From: Pseudomonas graminis
Lineage (GTDB): Bacteria; Pseudomonadota; Gammaproteobacteria; Pseudomonadales; Pseudomonadaceae
Direction of reading: 5' to 3'
Length of the DNA: 64,000 nt
Assembly: GCF_013201545.1 (NCBI RefSeq)
Contig: NZ_CP053746.1
Location: 1,078,501 to 1,142,500 of the forward strand
Below, piece after piece: positions 1-9,298 of this stretch. Below the pieces are notes generated by a model, which saw only the letters and a program-made list of their open reading frames with translations, was not told where the DNA came from and searched no databases. The position numbers and the translations under genes are program-made. How positions within the stretch are numbered: position 1 is the stretch's first letter; each line of letters starts with the position of its first letter.

Positions 1-72
1 CTGCGACCGTTCGACGCGGCCGCCGAACCCTTGCGGGCCCTGGCACGTTATATCGTCGAACGCCGCAACTAA
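1..72 (+). CDS. ispA: Farnesyl diphosphate synthase IspA, C-terminal end only
   Basis: The first 23 codons and the stop of an open frame that enters from the left edge, ending YIVERRN then TAA. IspA condenses IPP and DMAPP to farnesyl diphosphate. The identification rests on this C-terminal tail, which fits the R-rich end of the family, and on position directly upstream of dxs, the usual xseB-ispA-dxs order in gammaproteobacteria. No catalytic residues (the two DDxxD motifs) lie in the visible part, so the call is mostly from context. Confidence 0.75.
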   Translation: MRPFDAAAEPLRALARYIVERRN

Positions 73-90
73 GCGCAGGTCATAGCATTT

Positions 91-126
91 ATCGGGTGCA
101 GGCAGCCCTTGCTGCCGCTGCCCGAT
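91..126 (+). terminator. Hairpin between ispA and dxs, possible weak terminator or attenuator
   Basis: ATCGGG pairs with CCCGAT and, inside a 4x4 internal loop, GGCAG pairs with CTGCC around a CCCTTG-type loop. Only three T residues follow, so it is a poor intrinsic terminator. It starts 19 bases after the ispA stop. The rest of the 159-base gap to dxs shows no clear gene. The dxs start has no strong Shine-Dalgarno sequence. Confidence 0.35.
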
Positions 127-231
127 TTCGCCGGTAAACGTTACCCCTGAACATCGCATTGCTGCACATCGTGCGCAGCCGGCAATGCATCAGGTAAACT
201 GCCGCCTCTTTTACTTATAACGATTCGCCTG

Positions 232-2121
232 ATGCCCACGACGTTCAAAGAGATTCCCCGCGAGCGCCCGTCCACGCCCCTGCTCGACAAGGCAGTGACG
301 CCGGACGGCCTGCGCCGCTTAGGTGAAGCAGAGCTTGAAGCCCTGGCGGACGAACTGCGCCTGGAGCTGCTCTACACCGTTGGCCAGACCGGCGGCCACT
401 TCGGCGCCGGCCTCGGCGTCATCGAACTGACCGTGGCCTTGCACTACGTCTTCGATACGCCCGACGACCGGCTGGTCTGGGACGTCGGTCATCAGGCGTA
501 CCCGCACAAGATCCTCACGGGTCGTCGCGAGCAGATGTCAACCTTGCGCCAGAAAGGCGGTGTGGCGGCATTTCCGCGTCGCAGCGAGAGCGAATACGAC
601 ACCTTCGGCGTCGGTCACTCCAGCACCTCCATCAGCGCCGCGCTGGGCATGGCGATCGCCTCCCGGCTGCAAGGCAGTGAGCGTAAATCCATTGCCGTGA
701 TCGGCGACGGCGCACTGACCGCCGGCATGGCCTTCGAGGCGCTGAACCACGCGCCCGAAGTGAACGCCGACATGCTGGTGATTCTCAACGACAACGACAT
801 GTCGATCTCGCGCAACGTTGGCGGGCTGTCGAATTATCTGGCGAAAATCCTCTCAAGCCGCACGTACGCGAGCATGCGCGAAGGCAGCAAGAAAGTGCTG
901 TCGCGTCTGCCCGGCGCGTGGGAAATCGCCCGTCGTACCGAGGAATACGCCAAAGGCATGCTGGTGCCCGGCACGCTGTTCGAAGAACTTGGCTGGAACT
1001 ACATCGGCCCGATCGACGGCCATGACCTGCCTATCCTGATCGCCACCCTGCGCAATATGCGTGACCTCAAGGGTCCGCAGTTCCTGCATGTGGTCACCAA
1101 GAAAGGCAAAGGCTTCGCCCCGGCCGAGGTTGATCCGATCGGCTATCACGCGATCACAAAACTCGACCCGCTGAACGCGCCTGTCGTGCCCAAAAAAGCC
1201 GACGGGCCGAAGTATTCCGGCGTATTTGGCCAGTGGCTGTGCGACATGGCTGAAGCGGACGAGCGTCTGGTCGGCATCACGCCCGCCATGAAAGAAGGCT
1301 CGGATCTGGTGGCGTTCAGCGAACGTTTCCCGGAGCGCTATTTCGACGTTGCCATCGCCGAGCAGCACGCGGTGACGCTGGCAGCGGGCATGGCCTGCGA
1401 AGGCGCCAAGCCAGTCGTGGCGATCTATTCGACGTTCCTGCAACGCGGTTACGACCAGCTGATTCATGACGTCGCTGTGCAGAATCTGGACGTGCTGTTC
1501 GCCATCGACCGCGCGGGTCTGGTGGGCGAGGACGGCCCGACCCACGCCGGCAGTTTCGATCTGTCGTACCTGCGTTGCATTCCCGGCATGCTGATCATGA
1601 CGCCGAGCGATGAAAACGAGCTGCGCAAGATGCTGACCACCGGTCACCTGTTCAAAGGCCCCGCCGCCGTGCGTTACCCACGCGGCAACGGCCCCGATGC
1701 GGTGATCGAGAGCAGTCTCGAACCGCTGGAAATCGGCAAGGGCGTGGTTCGTCGTCAAGGCAGCAACGTCGCGATGCTGGTGTTCGGCGTGCAGTTGACC
1801 GAAGCGCTGATCGTGGCGGAGAAGCTCGACGCGACCGTGGTCGACATGCGCTTCGTCAAACCGCTGGATGAGGCACTGGTGCGCGAAATGGCCAGCAGCC
1901 ACGACTTGCTCGTGACGATCGAAGAAAACGCCATCATGGGCGGCGCAGGCGCGGCGGTCAGCGAGTTCCTGGCGCGGGAGAACATTCTCAAGTCAGTGCT
2001 GCACCTGGGCCTGCCGGATGTGTACGTCGAGCACGCAAAACCGGCGCAGATGCTGGCAGAGTGCGGGCTGGATGCCGCCGGGATCGAAGCGTCGATCAAC
2101 CAGCGCCTGCTGAAGATGTAA
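232..2121 (+). CDS. dxs: 1-deoxy-D-xylulose-5-phosphate synthase
   Basis: Condenses pyruvate and glyceraldehyde 3-phosphate to DXP with thiamine diphosphate. This is the first step of the MEP isoprenoid pathway, and DXP also feeds thiamine and pyridoxal synthesis. The 629 residues match the family length. Visible marks are GGHFGAGLG near residue 54, [17 protein letters not shown] near 82-98, the ThDP motif from [17 protein letters not shown] (158 on) to NDNDMSIS, the central pyrimidine-binding segment [15 protein letters not shown], and the C-terminal transketolase domain ending about residue 620. The start MPTTF is that usual for Pseudomonas Dxs, although the ribosome site is weak. It follows ispA, which uses the downstream products of the same pathway. 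Confidence 0.97.
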   Translation: MPTTFKEIPRERPSTPLLDKAVTPDGLRRLGEAELEALADELRLELLYTVGQTGGHFGAGLGVIELTVALHYVFDTPDDRLVWDVGHQAYPHKILTGRREQMSTLRQKGGVAAFPRRSESEYDTFGVGHSSTSISAALGMAIASRLQGSERKSIAVIGDGALTAGMAFEALNHAPEVNADMLVILNDNDMSISRNVGGLSNYLAKILSSRTYASMREGSKKVLSRLPGAWEIARRTEEYAKGMLVPGTLFEELGWNYIGPIDGHDLPILIATLRNMRDLKGPQFLHVVTKKGKGFAPAEVDPIGYHAITKLDPLNAPVVPKKADGPKYSGVFGQWLCDMAEADERLVGITPAMKEGSDLVAFSERFPERYFDVAIAEQHAVTLAAGMACEGAKPVVAIYSTFLQRGYDQLIHDVAVQNLDVLFAIDRAGLVGEDGPTHAGSFDLSYLRCIPGMLIMTPSDENELRKMLTTGHLFKGPAAVRYPRGNGPDAVIESSLEPLEIGKGVVRRQGSNVAMLVFGVQLTEALIVAEKLDATVVDMRFVKPLDEALVREMASSHDLLVTIEENAIMGGAGAAVSEFLARENILKSVLHLGLPDVYVEHAKPAQMLAECGLDAAGIEASINQRLLKM

Positions 2122-2176
2122 CCACTTGCAGGTTCGACCGGAGTGGCGCCGAATCACTGGCCCACTCCGCGAACTT

Positions 2177-2267
2177 GTGTGAATGAGCTTGCTCGCGAAG
2201 ACATTCGTGCCTTCAATACATCTTCATCGCCTGACCCTCAGCATTCGCGAGCAAGCTCGCTCCCACA
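2177..2267. repeat. REPIN A: inverted pair of REP sequences
   Basis: Arm 2177-2199 (GTGTGAATGAGCTTGCTCGC then GAA) is a diverged REP. Arm 2245-2267 is the intact inverse, TTCGCGAGCAAGCTCGCTCC plus CAC. Each arm carries its own short palindrome (GAGCTTGCTC type), and the pair can fold into a long hairpin. The inner segment (TCTTCATCGCCTGA) closely resembles that of the next element, so the two form a tandem BIME-like cluster in the 379-base gap between dxs and the TonB receptor. REPINs are mobilised by RAYT transposases encoded elsewhere; none is in this window. Confidence 0.9.
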
Positions 2268-2372
2268 GTTAATTTGTCAGCAAGCCCATCTCTGGCATTG
2301 TCCGGTTGATGGGAGACATGAGACTGTCCTGTTGCGGTTGTACACCGCAATCGCCTGACAAACGCGAATCCT

Positions 2373-2462
2373 GTGGGAGTGAGCTTGCTCACGAAGACGT
2401 CTGCCCGTTCAACGTATCTTCATCGCCTGTAACCCAGCATTCGCGAGCAAGCTCGCTCCCAC
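2373..2462. repeat. REPIN B: inverted pair of REP sequences
   Basis: Arms at 2373-2395 (GTGGGAGTGAGCTTGCTCAC then GAA) and 2440-2462 (its inverse with GCGAG) flank a core containing TATCTTCATCGCCTG, nearly the same as in the element 110 bases upstream. It ends 38 bases before the receptor start codon, inside its 5' untranslated region or promoter. An open frame runs in phase from 2306 through this REPIN into the receptor gene, but the encoded residues look nothing like a signal peptide. Confidence 0.92.
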
Positions 2463-2500
2463 TGGGGGCATGTGTGTCAGACAGCCTGGTTGTACAAAAA

Positions 2501-4384
2501 ATGACCCTTTCCCGTGTCGCCCTTGCCTTGTCCCTCATCCCCGCCACGCAGGCCTTTGCCGATCAGCCTGATCGCGAAAGCGCCTTGAAGCTGGACAACG
2601 TGCTGATCAGCGCCGATCGCCAGGTTGAGCAACGTGACGCCAGTAGCGCGGCTAACACTGTGTTCACCCGCGCCGACATCGAGCGGCTGCAACCGAGTAG
2701 CGTCACCGACCTGCTGAGTCGCGTGCCCGGCGTGCAAGTCGCGCCCAGCGGCGGTCGCGGGAGTCTGCCGGGAATTTTCATTCGCGGGACCAAGGCTGCG
2801 CAGAGTCTGGTGTTGGTCGATGGCCAGCGTATTGCCAATGCCACGTCGGCGGACAGTAACCTGCAATACCTCGACGTCGAGCAGATCGAGCGCGTGGAGG
2901 TGCTGCGCGGTTCACGTTCGGTCATTTACGGCGCTGACGCCATTGGCGGCGTGATCCAGATCTTCACCCGACGGGGCGCCGAACAAGGCCTTCAGGCACG
3001 CCTGCATACGGGTTTCGGCAATCGAGGTACGCAGCAGCAGAGCCTCGGCCTGTCGGGCGGCGATCAGCAGACGCACTTCAACCTCAGCACCAGCCTGGAT
3101 CAAACGGCAGGCATCGACCGCACCGGCCCGTCCTTCGCCAGCGATGGCGACCACGACGCCTACCGCAATAAATCCCTGAGCTTGAACCTCAGCCACTGGC
3201 TCAGCGACGATGTGGAAGTCGGCTTCAACGCGCTGGATAACCGGGGCAAGACCGAGTTCGACAATCCGTTCGGCCTGTTCGACCCGGTCACGTTCGATAC
3301 CGTAGGGCAGCAGCAGTACAGCAAGTTTGACCTGAGCAGCCTCGGCACCTACGTCGATGCCCGCATCAACCGGACCTGGAAAACCCGCCTGGAGCTCGGC
3401 CATAGCGAAAACCGCGAGAAGACGCTGGATAAGTTGAGCGACGATCACTACGTGTTCAACACCTACCGCGACTCGGTCAATTGGCAGAACGATCTGGCCC
3501 TGGACGGGCGCAACAGCCTAATGCTGGGCGGCGACTGGTACGAAGATCGCGTCAACAGCAGCACGGCGTTCGACGAGGACAGCCGCTGGAACCGCGCGGC
3601 GTTCATTCAGCATCGTTTCAAAGGTGAGCACTTTTCGACCGAGCTGGGCCTGCGCCACGACCAGAATGAGCAGTTCGGCAGTCAGAACACCTGGAGCGGC
3701 ACGCTCACCGTGCCGCTCAATGACGCCAACGATGTGCTGCTGTCCTACAGCGAGGGCTTCCGCGCGCCGACATTCAATGACCTGTATTACCCGGACTTCA
3801 GCAACCCGAATCTCAAACCCGAGCATTCGAAAACCTACGAGCTGCAATGGCGCAGTCGCCTGAGCGAAACCTCTCGCCTTGAGGCCTCGCTCTATCGCAC
3901 GGATCTGCAGGACGCGATTGCTCTCGACAGCGACTTCCGTCCTGAAAATATCGGCTCGGCACGGATCAACGGTTTCGAAGCATCCCTTGAGCAGCAGTTG
4001 TTCGGCTGGACCGGCAAGCTCGGCGCGTCGGTCATCGACCCACGTGACCGAGACACCGGCCATACGCTCAACCGTCGTGCTCGCCGCACCCTGAACCTCG
4101 ATCTCGACCGTCAGTTTGATCGCCTCGCTGTCGGCGCCAGTTGGCAGGCCGTCAGCGACAGCTACAACGACGAGGCCAACACCCAGCATATCGGCGGCTA
4201 TTCGTTGTTCGGGTTGCGCAGCAGCTGGAAAGCCAGCGACGAAGTGAAGCTGGAGTTCAAGCTGGATAATGCCCTGGACAAACGCTACAGCCGCACGCTG
4301 TACAGCTTCGATGGCAGCAATTACGGCTATCGCGAAGAGCGCCGGACGTGGATGTTTGGCGTGACCTGGACGCCGGAGCTGTAG
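2501..4384 (+). CDS. btuB: TonB-dependent vitamin B12 receptor, BtuB-like
   Basis: Outer-membrane barrel that imports cobalamin with TonB energy. The 627 residues start with a signal peptide (MTLSRVALALSLIPATQAFA). I chose this ATG because the longer frame reads through a REP element before it. The plug domain (about 40-155) has SVTDLLSRVPGVQV, IFIRGTKAAQSLVLVDGQR, and VEVLRGSRSVIYGADAIGGV, the arrangement seen in E. coli BtuB. A long barrel follows, with SEGFRAPTFNDLYYPDFSNP near residue 425. The C-terminus ends TWTPEL rather than in an aromatic residue. It converges on btuF with a 17-base gap. No B12 box or cobalamin riboswitch was recognised upstream, where REPINs lie. The substrate is inferred from similarity and the btuF neighbour. 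Confidence 0.85.
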   Translation: MTLSRVALALSLIPATQAFADQPDRESALKLDNVLISADRQVEQRDASSAANTVFTRADIERLQPSSVTDLLSRVPGVQVAPSGGRGSLPGIFIRGTKAAQSLVLVDGQRIANATSADSNLQYLDVEQIERVEVLRGSRSVIYGADAIGGVIQIFTRRGAEQGLQARLHTGFGNRGTQQQSLGLSGGDQQTHFNLSTSLDQTAGIDRTGPSFASDGDHDAYRNKSLSLNLSHWLSDDVEVGFNALDNRGKTEFDNPFGLFDPVTFDTVGQQQYSKFDLSSLGTYVDARINRTWKTRLELGHSENREKTLDKLSDDHYVFNTYRDSVNWQNDLALDGRNSLMLGGDWYEDRVNSSTAFDEDSRWNRAAFIQHRFKGEHFSTELGLRHDQNEQFGSQNTWSGTLTVPLNDANDVLLSYSEGFRAPTFNDLYYPDFSNPNLKPEHSKTYELQWRSRLSETSRLEASLYRTDLQDAIALDSDFRPENIGSARINGFEASLEQQLFGWTGKLGASVIDPRDRDTGHTLNRRARRTLNLDLDRQFDRLAVGASWQAVSDSYNDEANTQHIGGYSLFGLRSSWKASDEVKLEFKLDNALDKRYSRTLYSFDGSNYGYREERRTWMFGVTWTPEL

Positions 4385-4401
4385 ATTTGCAGCTGCCTGA
4401 T

Positions 4402-5202
4402 CTAGCGATCTGGCGCCACCACGCGGCACAGCTTCGCCACCGCGCCCACCATCTGTCCGCTTGCCCGTTCTAAGCCTTTATCGGGCACGGCAAACAGGCG
4501 ACCGGCTTTCACGGCCATTAACTGCGACCAGGTTTTCCATGCCGGCAACAACGCAGCGTCGCTGGCCAGAATCACATCCGGGTCACGCTGCAGCACTGAT
4601 TCGATACTCACCTGCGGCGCCGGCAGGGTCAGGTCATCGAAGACATTACGAGCGCCGCACACGGTCAGGGCATCACTGATGATCTGCCCGCCGCCTACGG
4701 TGTAAAGCGGCTGATCCCACACTTGGTAGAACACCTTCAGCGGCACATCACGCCGATAGCGTTCACGCAATGCGGCCAATCGCTGACGGAAATCGTTCGC
4801 TGCCTGTCGTCCACGGTCAGCGCGGCCAAGGCGCTCGCCCATTTGCTCGATCTGATCAGCCAGCTCGTTCAGCGTGTGAGGCTCGGCGGTGTAGGTGGGG
4901 ATGCTCAGGCGCTTGAGTTGATCGCGCTGGGCCGCGCTAACGCTGCCGGGCCACAGCAGCAGAAGATCAGGCTGCAAACTGAGCAAACCCTCGATGTCGA
5001 GCTGGCCGTATCGACCCACCGAAGGCAGGCCCAGTACTTTTTGTGGGCGCGGGCCGCCGTCCAGCACGCCGACCAACAGATCGGCGGCATCCAGTTCGAT
5101 AACGATCTCGGTAAGAGAGGGTGCGAGGCTGACCACCCGCTGGGCAGCGCTGGCCTGAAAGGCGATCAGCAACACCAGGCAGCCAATCAGTGGGCGCATC
5201 AA
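4402..5202 (-). CDS. btuF: Cobalamin-binding periplasmic protein, BtuF-like
   Basis: A 266-residue class III (clamshell) substrate-binding protein. It has a signal peptide (MMRPLIGCLVLLIAFQASA) and then RVVSLAPSLTEIVIELDAAD, the typical opening of BtuF/FecB-type domains. Other marks are GRYGQLDIEGLLSLQPDLLLLW and, in the second lobe, FYQVWDQPLYTVGGGQIISD, which is characteristic of BtuF. The partner permease and ATPase (BtuCD) are not in the window, so it must work with one encoded elsewhere. The gene lies 43 bases after ribA on the same strand and may be its last transcribed partner. Two adjacent Met codons (5200-5202 and 5197-5199) leave the exact start open by one residue. Confidence 0.85.
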   Translation of the reverse strand: MMRPLIGCLVLLIAFQASAAQRVVSLAPSLTEIVIELDAADLLVGVLDGGPRPQKVLGLPSVGRYGQLDIEGLLSLQPDLLLLWPGSVSAAQRDQLKRLSIPTYTAEPHTLNELADQIEQMGERLGRADRGRQAANDFRQRLAALRERYRRDVPLKVFYQVWDQPLYTVGGGQIISDALTVCGARNVFDDLTLPAPQVSIESVLQRDPDVILASDAALLPAWKTWSQLMAVKAGRLFAVPDKGLERASGQMVGAVAKLCRVVAPDR

Positions 5203-5245
5203 GCGTCTCCAGGCCGCATCGGGCGATAGCAGAGACTGCCGAGTG

Positions 5246-5863
5246 TCACGCCGGATCGACTTCGCTCTGATGCTCGTTGCCCATCATGTGACCCAGCTTG
5301 CCGGCCTTGGTCGCCAGATAGAGCTTGTTGTGCGGATTGTGGCCGGTGTGCAGCGGCACGCGCTCGGCGACGGTGATGCCCATGTCAGTGAGCGCTTTGA
5401 CCTTGCGCGGATTATTCGTCATCAAACGCAGAGACTTGATGCCCAGATGTTCCAGCATCGGCAGGCAAATGGCGTAATCACGCTGGTCAGCGGCAAAGCC
5501 CAGACGCTCGTTGGCTTCAACGGTGTCGGCACCGCCGTCCTGCAATTCATACGCGCGGATCTTGTTCATCAGCCCGATGCCGCGACCTTCCTGGCGCAGG
5601 TACAACAGCACGCCACGGCCTTCAGCGGCGATGGCGCGCAACGCCGCTTCAAGTTGGGAACCACAATCACAGCGCTGACTGAACAGCGCATCACCGGTCA
5701 GGCATTCGGAATGCACACGACCGAGCACCGGGGCGCCATCCGACACATCACCGAGGGTCAGTACGACGTGCTCGCGACCGTTTTCCTGCTCGAGAAAGCC
5801 GTTCATCTTGAAAGTGGCAAAGGGGGTAGGCAGCTTGGAAGCCGCGACAAATACGACGGGCAC
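5246..5863 (-). CDS. ribA: GTP cyclohydrolase II
   Basis: Opens GTP to the pyrimidine that starts riboflavin synthesis. The 205 residues contain the zinc ligands in [19 protein letters not shown], the arginine-bearing RQEGRGIGL loop, and the C-terminal [16 protein letters not shown] segment, so this copy looks fully active. I chose the GTG at 5861-5863 ([18 protein letters not shown]), because an AGGAG sits six bases before it and this is the usual Pseudomonas N-terminus. A longer frame to 5905 lacks such a site. It is separated from the main rib cluster by four genes. It complements RibBA (9410-10501), whose own RibA-like half lacks these catalytic residues. Confidence 0.96.
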   Translation of the reverse strand: MPVVFVAASKLPTPFATFKMNGFLEQENGREHVVLTLGDVSDGAPVLGRVHSECLTGDALFSQRCDCGSQLEAALRAIAAEGRGVLLYLRQEGRGIGLMNKIRAYELQDGGADTVEANERLGFAADQRDYAICLPMLEHLGIKSLRLMTNNPRKVKALTDMGITVAERVPLHTGHNPHNKLYLATKAGKLGHMMGNEHQSEVDPA

Positions 5864-5969
5864 CGGGTGCTCCTGATCAGTATGAGGGCTGGAAATTCGC
5901 AACATTGTAACAGCAGGTTCCGAGAGACGCTTAGGCTGAATTGTTGGCCAATCAGATCAACACGTTTGA

Positions 5970-6770
5970 TCAGTGGCTGACGCCAGCGCGAGGCTGAGCA
6001 TCGTCTGCATCGTCTGCATCGAACGGATACGGATGCTTCCAGCGCGAAAAGATTGGCCGAAGCCTGCCGCTGGGCACCAGTTTGCTCATGCGCGCATCAA
6101 ATAGATCGCGCAGCGCGCGCCCTCGTGGGTTGTCCGCGAAGCTGAGATACAAAGGAATGGAGGTGAGATAGGTCAGCCGATAACGCTGGGGATCGTTGCT
6201 TTGGGCAAGCACGAAGTCCATTTCCGGTTTGGCGTCGATATACAGATCCGCACGCCCGTATTCGAGCATCGACAGAATGTGATCGCGCCTCGCGACCTCG
6301 TTGAAGTGCGTCACGTTGGGCAGGTAGTGCTGATACTCGTAGCCACGGACCCAGGCCAGACGATATTTGCCCAACGTTTGCAGCGAAGGCAGCGGCTTGG
6401 AGGCCAGACCCAGCGTGTAGATTTCGTCAGTGTCGTAGTGCCACGTGGAATACAGCGTGCCCTCGACCTCATCCTGGTAGGCGGCGATCCAGGCATCGGC
6501 CTCCCCGCGCTGCACCAGCCCCACCGCGCGGGTATAAGGCTCGATGCGCTGCTCCACCTTGACGCCGGCCGGTTCGAAGATCTCACGCATCAGATCCCAA
6601 CCTAGACCGGTGCCATCGGTTTCGGTGTAGCCAATCCAGTGCTCGCTCACCAGCAGGATGTCGGAGGGCTCGTCGGGCATCAGTGCGGGCGTTGCCGCAT
6701 CGGCAGTCGCCCAGACACTTGTCATCAGCAACCAAACAGCGAGCAGCCATCCCACACCTGAACGCCTCAT
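5970..6770 (-). CDS. Periplasmic substrate-binding protein, SBP_bac_3 type, ligand unknown
   Basis: About 266 residues from the ATG at 6768-6770, which gives an Arg-rich then hydrophobic signal peptide (MRRSGVGWLLAVWLLMTSVW, cleaved near ATADA). The body resembles small polar-amino-acid binding proteins: a lobe start WIGYTETDGTGLGWDLMREIF, then VEQRIEPYTRAVGLVQRGEADAW, YTLGLASKPL and a second lobe with YGRADLYID. No transporter membrane or ATPase subunit is nearby, so it may be an orphan sensor or scavenging protein. The start is 11 bases beyond the pgpA stop, so the two are probably cotranscribed. The C-terminus ends in an Asp-rich tail (DADDADDAQ). An upstream start at 6827 would overlap pgpA and spoil the signal peptide. 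Confidence 0.75.
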   Translation of the reverse strand: MRRSGVGWLLAVWLLMTSVWATADAATPALMPDEPSDILLVSEHWIGYTETDGTGLGWDLMREIFEPAGVKVEQRIEPYTRAVGLVQRGEADAWIAAYQDEVEGTLYSTWHYDTDEIYTLGLASKPLPSLQTLGKYRLAWVRGYEYQHYLPNVTHFNEVARRDHILSMLEYGRADLYIDAKPEMDFVLAQSNDPQRYRLTYLTSIPLYLSFADNPRGRALRDLFDARMSKLVPSGRLRPIFSRWKHPYPFDADDADDAQPRAGVSH

Positions 6771-6781
6771 GAGCGCAGCCC

Positions 6782-7291
6782 CTACATCACGGCCCATAGC
6801 CAGACCAGCCCCTGCATCGCCAGCCACGCGAAGACACCGGCCAGGACATCATCAAGCATGATGCCGACGCCGCCGTGTACGTGCTTGTCGATCCAGTGAA
6901 TGGGCCAGGGCTTGAGAATGTCGAAAAAGCGGAACACCAGAAAACCGACCAGCAGCCAAGGCCAACCTTCGGGCACCAGCCACAAGGTAATCCACATCCC
7001 GACCATTTCGTCCCAGACGATGCCTTCATGGTCGTGAACGCGCAGGTCGTCCGCCACTTTTCCGCACAGCCAGAAGCCGAACAGTATCGTCAGGCCGAGC
7101 ACCAGCCAATAGCCCCAGTCGGGCAGCATTTGCCACAACGGGATAAAGGGCACAGCAACCATTGAGCCCCAGGTGCCGGGCGCTTTGGGCAATGTGCCGG
7201 AGCCGAAACCGAAGGCCAGGAAATGCCACGGGTTGGTCCATACCGACGGAGGAACGTTTTCCGCCGGGACCTGATTAGGATGATCTGTCAC
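6782..7291 (-). CDS. pgpA: Phosphatidylglycerophosphatase A
   Basis: Inner-membrane lipid phosphatase that removes phosphate from phosphatidylglycerophosphate to give phosphatidylglycerol. The 169 residues include the family signature GFGSGTLPKAPGTWGS near 28-43. An acidic segment follows (HDHEGIVWDEMVGMWI), as do hydrophobic stretches around 45-73, 102-122 and 145-168 and the motif FRFFDILKPWPI. It starts with GTG at 7289-7291, overlapping the thiL stop as GTGA, with GGAG five bases upstream inside thiL, so translation is coupled. The thiL-pgpA pair is common in gammaproteobacteria. Confidence 0.95.
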   Translation of the reverse strand: MTDHPNQVPAENVPPSVWTNPWHFLAFGFGSGTLPKAPGTWGSMVAVPFIPLWQMLPDWGYWLVLGLTILFGFWLCGKVADDLRVHDHEGIVWDEMVGMWITLWLVPEGWPWLLVGFLVFRFFDILKPWPIHWIDKHVHGGVGIMLDDVLAGVFAWLAMQGLVWLWAVM

Positions 7292-8253
7292 CGTGTCTCC
7301 TGAAAGTGTTGATAGCCCCGAGTCGACGGGGTGACGTCCTGCCCAAGTGCGTCAATCAGCGCCACACCGTGACCTTCGACGACTCGGCCCAGAACGAAAA
7401 CAGGCAAGCCGGCGGCCTGCAACTCAGCCAGCCATGATGGCGGCAGCGTGAAGGCCAGTCTGTAGTCATCGCCCCCACTGAGCGCGGCATTCAACGCCGC
7501 ATCAGGCCCGAAAAACCTCAGCAGCGCGTCAGACATCGGCACTTGGTCGCGCTCAACGAGCAAGCGTACGCCCGATGACGTGGCGATGTGTCCGCAATCG
7601 GCGAGCAGGCCGTCCGAGATGTCCAGCGCCGCGCTGGCCTTGCCGCGCAACGCGATACCCAACTCGAACTGCGGCTGTGGCGACCAGTAGCGCGTCAGCA
7701 AGGCCTGAGTGGTAGACGCCTCGGTGGTGCGCTGGTTCAACACCAACGGCAGCGCCCCGGCCGCGTCGCCCAGGGGACCGCCTACGCACAGCAAATCGCC
7801 AGGCCGTGCGCCGCTGCGGGTCAAGGCCTTTCCGGTCGGGACGGTGCCGAAGACAGTAAGGGTCAGGCTCAGAGGCCCGCGTGTCGTGTCGCCGCCAACC
7901 AGGCGCAGGCCACAGCCCTGGGCCATGGTGTTCAAACCGCGGGCGAACGCTTCCAGCCACTCGGCGGAAACCTGCGGCAAGGTCAGGGCAAGGGTAAATG
8001 CGAGGGGGCTGGCGCCCATGGCGGCCAAGTCGCTGGCCGAGACGCCGAGTGCGCGCTGGCCGAGCAGGAAAGGATCGCAGACGTCGGGGAAATGCACCCC
8101 GGCGACCAGCGTGTCGGTGGAGATGGCGAGTTGTTCGCCAGCGGCCACCGACAACAGGGCGCAGTCGTCGCCGATCCCCAAGGCAACGCCCTCGCCGGGC
8201 TGCGCGCAGGGCGCAGCGGCAAAGTAATTGCGGATCAGCTCGAACTCGCCCAT
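7288..8253 (-). CDS. thiL: Thiamine-monophosphate kinase
   Basis: Phosphorylates thiamine monophosphate to thiamine diphosphate, the cofactor that Dxs (232-2121) needs. It is a 321-residue member of the PurM/AIRS-like ATP-binding superfamily. Visible marks are GEFELIRNYF at the N-terminus, the Mg/ATP motif ALGIGDDCALL, ISTDTLVAGVHFP, the substrate-binding VGGDTTRGPLSLT, DISDGLLADCGHIA and GGDDYRLAFTLP. It lies 37 bases after nusB in the nusB-thiL-pgpA order. Confidence 0.96.
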   Translation of the reverse strand: MGEFELIRNYFAAAPCAQPGEGVALGIGDDCALLSVAAGEQLAISTDTLVAGVHFPDVCDPFLLGQRALGVSASDLAAMGASPLAFTLALTLPQVSAEWLEAFARGLNTMAQGCGLRLVGGDTTRGPLSLTLTVFGTVPTGKALTRSGARPGDLLCVGGPLGDAAGALPLVLNQRTTEASTTQALLTRYWSPQPQFELGIALRGKASAALDISDGLLADCGHIATSSGVRLLVERDQVPMSDALLRFFGPDAALNAALSGGDDYRLAFTLPPSWLAELQAAGLPVFVLGRVVEGHGVALIDALGQDVTPSTRGYQHFQETR

Positions 8254-8290
8254 GGCGGAGACGCTCAGGTTCTGGAGAAACCCAGAAGCC

Positions 8291-8791
8291 TCAGCGCTTG
8301 TACGCCTTCACTTCGACTTCGCGCAGACGCGGAGCCAGCTTGTCGAGCACGCCGTTGACGAACTTGTGGCCATCGGTCGAACCGTAGACTTTCGCCAGCT
8401 CGATGCCTTCGTTGATGACCACGCGGTACGGCACGTCGATGCGCTCCAGCAGTTCCCAAGTCGACAGGCGCAATACCGCCAGCTCAACCGGGTCCAGCTC
8501 TTCAATGGTCAGGTCCAGACAAGGGGCCAGCGCCGCGTCGATCTTGTCCTGATTGGCCGGGACACCGTGGAGGATGTCGTGGAAATAGCTCGCATCAACG
8601 GAGGTGAAATCGTTGTCGACGCGAAACTGTGCTTCGATCTCGTTCAGCGACTGGCCAGCCATATGGCGCTGGTACAAGGCCTGCATGGCCATCTGGCGAG
8701 CCGCACGGCGCTTCTCGCTTTTCGATGGTTTGCCAGCATCGGCCGCACGCGGATCACGCGGGTTGAACTGATCGCTTTCGTCGTTAATCAC
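8291..8791 (-). CDS. nusB: Transcription antitermination factor NusB
   Basis: An RNA-binding helical protein that, with NusE (S10, encoded at 51506-51817), binds boxA in rRNA leaders and supports antitermination. The 166 residues show the N-terminal basic run [20 protein letters not shown]. The central [16 protein letters not shown] and the C-terminal [20 protein letters not shown] and [11 protein letters not shown] match the family. The start is GTG (8789-8791) in a GTGA overlap with ribH; a GGAGG four bases upstream, inside ribH, decides it. About 20 extra N-terminal residues precede the conserved fold. Confidence 0.96.
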   Translation of the reverse strand: MINDESDQFNPRDPRAADAGKPSKSEKRRAARQMAMQALYQRHMAGQSLNEIEAQFRVDNDFTSVDASYFHDILHGVPANQDKIDAALAPCLDLTIEELDPVELAVLRLSTWELLERIDVPYRVVINEGIELAKVYGSTDGHKFVNGVLDKLAPRLREVEVKAYKR

Positions 8792-9264
8792 TTGGCCTCC
8801 AACTGCGCCAACAGGCTGACCATCTCGATGGCGGACAGGGCAGCTTCAGCGCCTTTGTTGCCGGCCTTGGTGCCGGAGCGCTCGATCGCCTGCTCGATGG
8901 AATCGACTGTCAGGACGCCAAATGCGACGGGCACGCCGAACTCCATGGACACCTGGGACAGGCCCTTGGTGCATTCGCCAGCGACGTATTCGAAGTGCGG
9001 GGTGCCGCCACGGATGACGGCGCCGAGCGCGATGATGGCGGCGAATTCGCTGCGTTGAGCGACCTTCTGCACAACCAGCGGGATTTCGAACGCGCCCGGT
9101 GCGCGGATGATGGTGATGTCGCTTTCGCTCACGCCATGGCGAACCAGGGCATCAACGGCGCCGCTGACGAGGCTTTCGACGACGAAGCTGTTGAAGCGGC
9201 CAACCACCAGGGCATAGCGACCTTGGGGGGCGATGAAGGTACCTTCGATGGTCTTCAGGGTCAT
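8788..9264 (-). CDS. ribH: 6,7-dimethyl-8-ribityllumazine synthase
   Basis: Joins the pyrimidinedione and 3,4-dihydroxy-2-butanone 4-phosphate into lumazine, the penultimate riboflavin step. It assembles as pentamers or 60-mers. The 158 residues carry [18 protein letters not shown] (22 on), the substrate motif [29 protein letters not shown] with the catalytic His, [18 protein letters not shown], and a C-terminal [18 protein letters not shown]. It is coupled to nusB downstream by a GTGA overlap. A 145-base gap separates it from ribBA. Confidence 0.97.
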   Translation of the reverse strand: MTLKTIEGTFIAPQGRYALVVGRFNSFVVESLVSGAVDALVRHGVSESDITIIRAPGAFEIPLVVQKVAQRSEFAAIIALGAVIRGGTPHFEYVAGECTKGLSQVSMEFGVPVAFGVLTVDSIEQAIERSGTKAGNKGAEAALSAIEMVSLLAQLEAK

Positions 9265-9298
9265 TCGGCTGAGTCTCGTGTTCTCGTATTAAAGAGCA

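Noticed and set aside
2306..2500. N-terminal extension of the BtuB-like frame
   Set aside because: The extra 65 codons come from REPIN sequence and lack a signal peptide; the ATG at 2501 begins a normal one.
2270..2500. Cobalamin riboswitch upstream of btuB
   Set aside because: Expected from the gene, but no B12 box or matching stems were seen; the space is mostly REPINs. A covariance-model search would settle it.
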